DNA of 12,714 bases, taken from NCBI GenBank assembly GCA_021776755.1, contig JAJFFI010000316.1, positions 1 through 12,714 on the forward strand, in the 5' to 3' direction. This document shows, piece after piece, positions 7,133-12,714 of the stretch. Source of the DNA: Alphaproteobacteria bacterium (GTDB lineage: Bacteria; Pseudomonadota; Alphaproteobacteria; JAJFFI01). The stretch's first letter is position 1. Each line of letters opens with the position of its first letter. The notes beneath the pieces were generated by a model. It worked only from the letters and a program-made list of their open reading frames with translations, was not told the DNA's origin and did no database searches. Position numbers and translations under genes: made by a program.

Positions 7133-7570
7133 CTATTCGGCAATCCGCGCTGCGATCTTTTCGCCCAGCGCCTTTGCTTCATCCATGTCGCCGGGCTTAT
7201 GGCCCCAGTTCATCAGCAGGTTGTCGTCGTTCCGCCGCGGCAGGATGTGCATGTGGACGTGAAACACCGACTGGCCCGCGCCCTCGCCATTGGCCTGCAC
7301 CAGGTTGATGCCGTCCGGCGACACCACATCGCGGACGGCTGGTGCCACCTTCGTGCAGGTCCGCGCCACCGCCGCAAAATCCTCGGCATCGATCGAATAG
7401 GCGTCCGCCGCATGATTCTTCGGGATCACGAGGCAATGCCCCGGATTGCCCGGGTTGATATCCATGAAGGCGAGCGTCGCGTCGTCTTCGTAGATCTTGA
7501 AGCACGGGATTTCACCCGCGACGACCTTGCAGAAAATGCAGTCCGATTTGGGGGCAGGATCGGTGCTCAT
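7133..7570 (-). CDS. HIT-family (Hint/HinT-like) hydrolase, 145 aa
   Basis: A histidine-triad nucleotide-binding protein of the Hint branch, cleaving purine nucleoside phosphoramidates and aminoacyl-AMP. The catalytic triad motif HVHMH is at residues 104-108, and the N-terminal zinc-type CxxC is CIFC (11-14), with KNH at 51-53. Other family marks are AFMDINPGNPGHCLVIPK (34-51) and NGEGAGQSVFH (94-104). ATG at 7570 is 1 nt after the ppdK stop. Its ribosome-binding site AAGGAG (7586-7581) lies in the last ppdK codons, 10 nt before the start. The frame is open well upstream but that part covers ppdK in another frame and has no HIT similarity. It is the last gene of the minus-strand glyQ-glyS-ppdK run. 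Confidence 0.94.
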   Translation of the reverse strand: MSTDPAPKSDCIFCKVVAGEIPCFKIYEDDATLAFMDINPGNPGHCLVIPKNHAADAYSIDAEDFAAVARTCTKVAPAVRDVVSPDGINLVQANGEGAGQSVFHVHMHILPRRNDDNLLMNWGHKPGDMDEAKALGEKIAARIAE

Positions 7571-7571
7571 C

Positions 7572-10256
7572 TCAGCGGTTCTCCTTGTGATCGTCAGCGG
7601 ACATGACCGCCGCTTGTGCGGCGGCAAGCCGCGCGATCGGCACGCGGTAGGGCGAACATGAGACATAGTCGAGCCCGACCTGCTCGCAGAAATGCACCGA
7701 AGCCGGATCGCCACCATGTTCGCCGCAGATGCCGAGCTTGATGCCGGGGCGCGCGGCGCGTCCACGGTCGGCCGCGATCTGAACCAGTTCGCCCACGCCA
7801 TCGACGTCGATCGAGACGAATGGATCGCGCTCGACGATGCCCTGCGTCTGATAGGCGTCGAGGAAACTGCCGGCGTCGTCCCGCGACAGGCCCCAGGTGG
7901 TCTGGGTGAGATCATTAGTGCCGAAACTGAAGAACTCCGCGCTGGCGGCAATCTCGCCCGCGCGGAGGGCGGCGCGCGGCAGCTCGATCATGGTGCCAAC
8001 CAGATAGGCGATCTCGACGCCGGTTTCCCCGGCCACCGATGCTGCGGCCTTGTCGATGACGGCCTTGAGGATCTCGATCTCGCGCGCGGTCGCGGCCAGC
8101 GGGATCATCACTTCGGGCTCGACCGTGTCGCCGGATTTCTTCTGGACCTCGGCCGCTGCTTCGAAGATTGCGCGCGCCTGCATCTCGGTGATCTCGGGAT
8201 AAGTGATCGCGAGCCGGCACCCCCGGTGCCCCAGCATCGGGTTGGCCTCGTGGAGCCGGAGCGCGCTTGCCCGCACATCGGCCGGATCCTTGCCCATCGC
8301 CTTTGCCAGGTCCTCGATCTCGGCGTCGCCGTGCGGCAGGAACTCGTGGAGCGGCGGATCGAGCAGCCGGATCGTCACCGGCAGCCCCGCCATGATCTCG
8401 AACAGTTCGGCAAAATCCTTGCGCTGCATCGGCAGGATTTTGTCGAGGGCCGCGCGGCGCCCGGCTTCGTCCTCGGCGAGGATCATTTCACGCATCGCGA
8501 CGATGCGGTCGCCCTCGAAAAACATGTGTTCGGTGCGGCAGAGCCCGATACCCTCGGCGCCGAACTCGCGCGCCGTCCGGGCATCGTGCGGGGTCTCCGC
8601 ATTGGTGCGCACCCGCAGCCGCCGCAGCTTGTCGGCCCAGCCCATGATCTTCGTAAAGTCGCCCGAGAGTTCCGGCTGGATCGTCGGCACGGTCCCCAGC
8701 ATCACCTCGCCGGTGCCGCCATCGATGGTGACGGTCTCCCCCGCCTTCACCGTGGTGGGGCCACACATCATGTAGCCCTCTTGGTAATCGATCCGCACGG
8801 TGCCGGCGCCGGCGACACACGGCCGGCCCATGCCGCGTGCAACCACTGCCGCGTGGCTCGTCATGCCCCCGCGCGACGTCAGGATGCCTTTGGCCGCGTG
8901 CATGACGTGAATGTCTTCGGGGCTGGTTTCGATGCGGACCAGGAACACGTCCTGCCCCGCCTTGGCCTTTTCCTCTGCCGCGTCGGCACTGAACACGACG
9001 ATGCCCGAGGCCGCACCCGGGGACGCCGGCAGCCCGCGCCCGAAAATCTCGCGCGCCGCGTCCGGGTCCAGCGTCGGATGCAGCAACTGGTCGAGTGCTG
9101 CCGGGTCGATGCGGGTCACCGCCTCGGCCTCGGTGATCAGCCCTTCGGCGCACATCTCCACGGCGATTTTTAACGCCGCCTGGGTGGTGCGCTTGCCGGC
9201 GCGGGTCTGCAGCATCCAGAGCTTGCCGGTCTGCACCGTGAACTCGATGTCCTGCATGTCGCGGTAATGCGCCTCGAGCCGGCCGCGGATTTCGTCGAGT
9301 TGGCCGAACACATCCGGCATCACCTCTTCCATTGCCGGGTCGTCGGAACCCTGCGCATCCTTGCCGGCAACGGTCAGGTTCTGCGGCGTGCGGATGCCGG
9401 CGACCACGTCCTCCCCCTGGGCGTTGACCAGATACTCGCCATAGAACAGCTTTTCGCCGGTCGACGGGTTGCGCGTGAAGGCAACGCCGGTCGCGCAGTC
9501 CTCGCCCATGTTGCCGAACACCATCGCCTGCACGTTGACCGCCGTGCCCCACTCGGCCGGGATGTCGTGGAGCCGCCGGTAGGTGATCGCGCGCTGGTTC
9601 ATCCAACTCCCGAACACCGCGCCGATGGCGCCCCAGAGCTGCTCGTGGACGTCCTGCGGGAAAGGCTTGCCCAGTTCCTCCTCGACCATCTCTTTGTAGC
9701 GTCCGACCAGCGTCTTCCAGTCCTCCGCCTTGAGCTCGGTATCAAGTTCGACGCCCTGCTCGTCCTTGATGAGTTCGAGCAGGTCCTCGAAATTGTGGTG
9801 CGCAACACCCAGCACCACATCGCCGTACATCTGCATGAAGCGCCGGTAGCTGTCCCAGGCAAAGCGCTCGTCGCCCGATAGCACCGCCAGCCCCTCGACC
9901 GTCGCGTCGTTCAGCCCGAGGTTCAGCACCGTGTCCATCATGCCGGGCATCGAGGCCCGCGCGCCGGAGCGCACCGAGACCAGCAGCGGATTTTCCGGAT
10001 CGCCGAACGCCGCACCGACGATTTTCTCGACGTCCGCGAGTGCGGCCGCAACCTCGTCCTTCAGCTCCGGCGGATAGGTCTGTTCGTTATCGTAATAATA
10101 CGTGCAGACTTCGGTCGTGATCGTCAGCCCCGGCGGCACCGGCAGCCCGAGATTGCTCATCTCGGCCAGGTTCGCCCCCTTGCCGCCGAGCAGGTCCTTC
10201 ATGCCGGCCGCGCCCTCGGCGGCACCGTCCCCGAATGTGTAAACCCATTTGGTCAT
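7572..10256 (-). CDS. ppdK: Pyruvate, phosphate dikinase, 894 aa
   Basis: Reversibly converts pyruvate, ATP and Pi to PEP, AMP and PPi; it links the TCA and Embden-Meyerhof routes in the cytosol. Domains in order: nucleotide-binding domain (1-345, with SVRSGARASMPGMMDTVLNL at 94-113 and FTRNPSTGEKLFYGEY at 260-275), the swivelling phospho-His domain (GGMTSHAAVVAR, catalytic His468), and the C-terminal PEP/pyruvate barrel (GLCRTEHMFF 571-580, GHRGCRLAITYPEI 676-689, FGTNDLTQTTWG 778-789, GICGEHGGDP with catalytic Cys844). All key residues are present and the length is normal. Thr466, two residues before the His, is the position regulated by phosphorylation in relatives with a DUF299 regulatory protein. 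The start has AGGGGA about 12 nt upstream. A REP-like hairpin pair lies 35 nt upstream of the ATG, so expression may depend on read-through from glyQS or on a promoter I cannot identify. Confidence 0.97.
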   Translation of the reverse strand: MTKWVYTFGDGAAEGAAGMKDLLGGKGANLAEMSNLGLPVPPGLTITTEVCTYYYDNEQTYPPELKDEVAAALADVEKIVGAAFGDPENPLLVSVRSGARASMPGMMDTVLNLGLNDATVEGLAVLSGDERFAWDSYRRFMQMYGDVVLGVAHHNFEDLLELIKDEQGVELDTELKAEDWKTLVGRYKEMVEEELGKPFPQDVHEQLWGAIGAVFGSWMNQRAITYRRLHDIPAEWGTAVNVQAMVFGNMGEDCATGVAFTRNPSTGEKLFYGEYLVNAQGEDVVAGIRTPQNLTVAGKDAQGSDDPAMEEVMPDVFGQLDEIRGRLEAHYRDMQDIEFTVQTGKLWMLQTRAGKRTTQAALKIAVEMCAEGLITEAEAVTRIDPAALDQLLHPTLDPDAAREIFGRGLPASPGAASGIVVFSADAAEEKAKAGQDVFLVRIETSPEDIHVMHAAKGILTSRGGMTSHAAVVARGMGRPCVAGAGTVRIDYQEGYMMCGPTTVKAGETVTIDGGTGEVMLGTVPTIQPELSGDFTKIMGWADKLRRLRVRTNAETPHDARTAREFGAEGIGLCRTEHMFFEGDRIVAMREMILAEDEAGRRAALDKILPMQRKDFAELFEIMAGLPVTIRLLDPPLHEFLPHGDAEIEDLAKAMGKDPADVRASALRLHEANPMLGHRGCRLAITYPEITEMQARAIFEAAAEVQKKSGDTVEPEVMIPLAATAREIEILKAVIDKAAASVAGETGVEIAYLVGTMIELPRAALRAGEIAASAEFFSFGTNDLTQTTWGLSRDDAGSFLDAYQTQGIVERDPFVSIDVDGVGELVQIAADRGRAARPGIKLGICGEHGGDPASVHFCEQVGLDYVSCSPYRVPIARLAAAQAAVMSADDHKENR

Positions 10257-10304
10257 TGTCGGTCGTAGTCCCCTGTCACCGCCAGCAAATCACCCCCACC
10301 CCGG

Positions 10305-10327
10305 CCCTCCCCCATCAAGGGGGAGGG
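10305..10327 (+). repeat. REP-like hairpin unit A (9-bp stem, loop ATCAA)
   Basis: CCCTCCCCC and GGGGGAGGG form a perfect 9-bp stem around the five-base loop ATCAA. The loop is the only asymmetric part, so it sets the orientation of the unit. Confidence 0.85.
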
Positions 10328-10357
10328 AGTGACGGTTTCAATAATCTGATTTCAGTC

Positions 10358-10380
10358 CCCTCCCCCTTGATGGGGGAGGG
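10358..10380 (-). repeat. REP-like hairpin unit B (9-bp stem, loop TTGAT), inverted copy of unit A
   Basis: Exact reverse complement of unit A over all 23 nt (loop TTGAT on the plus strand). The pair is therefore head-to-head with a 30-nt spacer. Confidence 0.85.
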
Positions 10381-10410
10381 TTGGGGAGGGGGTGACCCCT
10401 GGAAACACCC

Positions 10411-12591
10411 CTATCCCTCGATCTTCGAAAAGTCCGCCACCTCGTCCATCGTCGCCCGGATCTGCGCAAGCAGCTTCAGCCGGTTCGCGCGCAAGGCCGC
10501 GTCGTCGGCATTCACCGTCACCTTGTCGAAAAACGCATCCACGGGCGCGCGGAGGTCCGAGAGCGCTGCCATCGCCGCGGCAAAATCCTCTTTCTCCAGC
10601 GCCGCGCCGCTCGCGGTCCGCGCTTTGCCCAACGCCTCGAACAGCCGTTTCTCCTCGGCCTCAGCCAGCGCCTTGGCGTCCGGCTTGGGCGCATAGACCG
10701 CGCCTTCCTTCTTTTCCTCGATCCGCAGGATGTTCGCGGCCCGCTTGTAGGCCGTCAGCAGGTTGCCGCCGTCCTCGGTTTCGAGGAACGCCGTCAACGC
10801 CTCGACGCGCGCCATCAGCCGCACAAGATCATCCTCGTCGCCGCGTTCAAACACGGCGGTCACCAGGTCGTGCCGTGTGCCCGCGTCTTTCAAATGCACC
10901 TTCAGCCGATCGGCGAAAAAGGAAAGCAGATCGGCAGCGTCAAACCCGCCGGCCGTCTTGCCGTAACTCGCAGCCGACGCCGTGAACACATTGACCAGCG
11001 GCAGCCGCAGCCCGTTCTCCAGCACCAACCGGATCACGCCAAGCGCCGCGCGCCGCAGCGCATAGGGGTCCTTCGAACCCGTCGGCTTTTCGTCAATCGC
11101 CCAGAAGCCCACCAGCGTGTCGATCTTGTCAGCGAGCGCCACCGCAACCGACACCGGCTGCGTCGGGCAGGCATCATTTGGCCCGAGCGGCGAATAGTGC
11201 TCGGCGATGGCGTCGGCCACGGCCTCGTCCTCGCCGTCCTTGAGCGCGTAGTAGCGGCCCATCAGGCCCTGCAATTCGGGAAACTCGCCGACCATCTCGG
11301 TGGTCAGGTCCGCCTTGGCGAGGCGTGCGGCAGAGCGCACCTTGTCCGCATCCGCGCCGTCGATGTGTTTGGCGATCTCGACGGCCAGCGCCTGCACCCG
11401 GTCCATCTTCTCGTCCACCGTGCCGAGTCTGGCGTGGAAGATGATCTCCTTGAGCGCCGGCGTTCGCGCGGAAAGCCCCTGTTTCAGGTCCTGGTCCCAG
11501 AAGAACTTCGCGTCCGACAGCCGCGCGCGCAGAACGCGCTCGTTGCCCGCGACAATGGCCTTGCCACCGTCCGCGCTCTCCATGTTCGAGACGACGATAA
11601 AATGCGGCGCCATCGCGCCGTATTTCGACTCGAGCGCGAAATACTTCTGGTGCGTCCGCATGGCGCTGGTCAGCGCCTCGGGCGGCACCTCCATAAATTC
11701 GGCATCGATCGCGCCCATCAGCACCACCGGCCATTCGACCAGCCCGGCCACTTCGTCGAGCAGCGCCGGATCGTCCTTCACGGTCAGCCCGGCGTCCTTC
11801 GCGAGCTTCTCCGCCCCCTCCCGAATGCGCGCCTTCCGCACTTCCCGGTCGAGGATGACAAATTTCTTTTCGAGCTTGGCCTGGTAATCGGCGAAATCCG
11901 TGACGGCGAATTCGCCGGGATCGAGGAAGCGATGACCGCGGGTCGTGTTGCCATACCTCAGGCGAGTGTCGCCACCAAGATAGGCAACGCCTCTCACAAT
12001 CTGACCATTGAATATCGCGATGATACTCAAGATCGGACGAACCCAAGTGAGCCCAGTATCAGGAGCAGGTTCTTCTCCCTCCTCCAAGGCCTCTTTCTGG
12101 ATTGGCTCAACCACATCCCCGGCCAAAGTTCCCAGCAATGCATCAACAGAGACTTCGCGTTCGCCCCAAGCCATCGACTTCGGCCAGGGAAAACGCTGAA
12201 GAGTATCTCGCACCACGGCCGAAATGACCTTTGACACCTCGCCACCCTTCTTCTCGGTCACGACGAAATAGAACTCCGCGCCCTTCACCTCGCGGATTTC
12301 GCACGCCTCCAGCGAGTCGATCCCGGCGGACTTCATGAACCCCTGGATCGCCTGGTCCGGCGCGCCGACCTTCGGGCCCTTGCGCTCTTCCTTCACGTCC
12401 GGCTGCTTTTCCGGCAAGCCATCCACGACCAGCGCGAGGCGCCGTGGCGTCACGTATGCCTCGGCCGTGTCGAACGCCAGCCCGGCGTCCTTCAGCCGCT
12501 CAGTCACAAGCCGCTTGAGGTCGTCGGCAGCCCGCGCCTGCATCCGCGCCGGGATTTCCTCGGACCGCAGTTCGATGAGGAGCTCAGGCAT
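10411..12591 (-). CDS. glyS: Glycyl-tRNA synthetase beta subunit, 726 aa
   Basis: Tetrameric (α2β2) bacterial glycyl-tRNA synthetase charges tRNA-Gly; the β subunit binds tRNA. It opens with the classic [17 protein letters not shown] (1-17), followed by [13 protein letters not shown] (48-60), [14 protein letters not shown] (72-85), [15 protein letters not shown] (182-196) and [10 protein letters not shown] (213-222). The C-terminal third is the DALR anticodon-binding domain, with [19 protein letters not shown] near the end. Usual length is about 680-690 aa. The excess fits an apparent insert at residues about 145-181, between PKSMAWGE and TWVRP, where relatives have only a few residues. That segment also has unusual codons. 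The ATG overlaps the glyQ stop by 8 nt, so the two subunits are probably translationally coupled. It ends TAG at 10413-10411. Confidence 0.97.
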   Translation of the reverse strand: MPELLIELRSEEIPARMQARAADDLKRLVTERLKDAGLAFDTAEAYVTPRRLALVVDGLPEKQPDVKEERKGPKVGAPDQAIQGFMKSAGIDSLEACEIREVKGAEFYFVVTEKKGGEVSKVISAVVRDTLQRFPWPKSMAWGEREVSVDALLGTLAGDVVEPIQKEALEEGEEPAPDTGLTWVRPILSIIAIFNGQIVRGVAYLGGDTRLRYGNTTRGHRFLDPGEFAVTDFADYQAKLEKKFVILDREVRKARIREGAEKLAKDAGLTVKDDPALLDEVAGLVEWPVVLMGAIDAEFMEVPPEALTSAMRTHQKYFALESKYGAMAPHFIVVSNMESADGGKAIVAGNERVLRARLSDAKFFWDQDLKQGLSARTPALKEIIFHARLGTVDEKMDRVQALAVEIAKHIDGADADKVRSAARLAKADLTTEMVGEFPELQGLMGRYYALKDGEDEAVADAIAEHYSPLGPNDACPTQPVSVAVALADKIDTLVGFWAIDEKPTGSKDPYALRRAALGVIRLVLENGLRLPLVNVFTASAASYGKTAGGFDAADLLSFFADRLKVHLKDAGTRHDLVTAVFERGDEDDLVRLMARVEALTAFLETEDGGNLLTAYKRAANILRIEEKKEGAVYAPKPDAKALAEAEEKRLFEALGKARTASGAALEKEDFAAAMAALSDLRAPVDAFFDKVTVNADDAALRANRLKLLAQIRATMDEVADFSKIEG
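11945..12205. other. Low-GC, divergent-codon patch inside glyS
   Basis: By direct count 12001-12240 is 54% G+C (130 of 240), and 12001-12060 only 48%, against 68% for 12361-12420 in the same gene. On the coding strand the patch uses AGA, AGG, ATA, CGA, ACT, CCT, GCT and TCT codons that are rare elsewhere in the window. The reading frame stays open, and the flanks return to normal usage within a few codons. It covers residues about 130-216 and contains the apparent insert. Confidence 0.75.
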
Positions 12592-12714
12592 CGGCTGCCC
12601 CAGCCGCTGCCTCTTCGGACAGATGCCCGCGGCTCTTCAGCCACATCGCGGCGCAGCCCTTGGCCAGCGCCCGGACGCGGCCGATGTAGGCCTGGCGCTC
12701 GGTGACCGAAATCA
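12584..12714 (-). CDS. glyQ: Glycyl-tRNA synthetase alpha subunit, C-terminal 42 residues only
   Basis: The 3' end of the catalytic α subunit, which activates glycine; the start lies right of the window. The visible tail [19 protein letters not shown] matches the family C-terminus ([10 protein letters not shown] is characteristic), followed by [15 protein letters not shown] and an Ala-rich end. The TGA at 12586-12584 falls within the start of glyS (ATGCCTGA, 8-nt overlap), the usual glyQ-glyS order. Confidence 0.92.
   Translation of the reverse strand, partial: ISVTERQAYIGRVRALAKGCAAMWLKSRGHLSEEAAAGAADA

Larger units (their letters stand above)
10291..10394. repeat. REP-like inverted pair (two palindromes in opposite orientation), glyS-ppdK gap
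   Basis: Most of the gene-free gap 10257-10410 is one large imperfect inverted repeat. Arm 10291-10327 pairs with arm 10358-10394 over 37 nt with three differing positions, two of which would be G-U pairs in plus-strand RNA. The loop 10328-10357 is AT-richer. Each arm holds a perfect 9-bp hairpin of its own, so the element can fold as one long stem or two small hairpins. Layout resembles BIME/REP pairs placed 3' of genes. It lies after the glyS stop and before ppdK, so it may act as a terminator, attenuator or mRNA stabiliser. Confidence 0.9.

Noticed and set aside
7571..7951. N-terminal extension of the HIT frame into ppdK
   Set aside because: The extension is Ser/Arg-rich, lies over the ppdK C-terminus in another frame, and HIT similarity begins at the ATG at 7570 with AAGGAG upstream.
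7692..9173. Plus-strand open frame opposite ppdK (493 codons)
   Set aside because: Antisense shadow; ppdK on the other strand has every catalytic motif in order.
10291..10394. CRISPR array or rho-independent terminator with a U tract
   Set aside because: Only two inverted units, no direct repeats or spacers, and no T run follows the stem on either strand; a REP-like pair fits better, though a terminating effect is not excluded.
11945..12205. Frameshift or inserted mobile element in glyS
   Set aside because: The reading frame is continuous and the flanking family motifs are intact; no terminal inverted repeats or target-site duplication were seen around the patch.
10870..12234. Plus-strand open frame opposite glyS (454 codons)
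   Set aside because: Antisense shadow with no recognisable domain; glyS accounts for the coding signal.

Overview
The window is GC-rich chromosomal DNA (roughly 65% by eye), densely packed and strongly codon-biased. Gene content and protein resemblance suggest an alphaproteobacterium: glyQ-glyS next to ppdK, a pyrC-like dihydroorotase near ygfZ, and LPS-type glycosyltransferases. I cannot fix genus or order. No IS element, prophage, CRISPR array, tRNA or rRNA was seen.

Left block (1-5138, minus strand): a five-gene run with overlaps or 3-nt gaps, consistent with one operon. Transcription order is a GT9 heptosyltransferase-like enzyme, a GT2 glycosyltransferase, a GT4 glycosyltransferase, a glutamine-dependent asparagine synthetase-type amidotransferase (asnB), and a dihydroorotase-like amidohydrolase cut by the window start. 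The three transferases look like a cell-surface glycan (LPS core) module. AsnB could supply asparagine or, more speculatively, amidate a sugar acid. A plausible promoter lies at 5188-5215.

Centre (5301-7129, plus strand): divergently from that operon lie ygfZ (folate-binding, Fe-S maintenance), an 8-nt-overlapping 50-residue small gene, and a membrane protein joining a three-helix CBU_0592-like domain to a degenerate cyclic-nucleotide-binding domain.

Right block (7133-12714, minus strand): glyQ (partial), glyS, a 154-nt gap filled largely by a REP-like inverted pair of hairpins, ppdK, and a HIT-family hydrolase. This combines glycyl-tRNA synthesis, PEP/pyruvate interconversion and nucleotide-phosphoramidate cleavage. 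glyS carries an apparent extra segment of about 36 residues inside a low-GC patch.

Most of the window is ordinary housekeeping. The points most worth a second look are the membrane/CNB fusion lacking the cyclic-phosphate Arg, the glyS patch, the paired hairpins in front of ppdK, and the amidotransferase embedded in the glycosyltransferase operon. I did not find convincing evidence of a wholly new multi-gene system.
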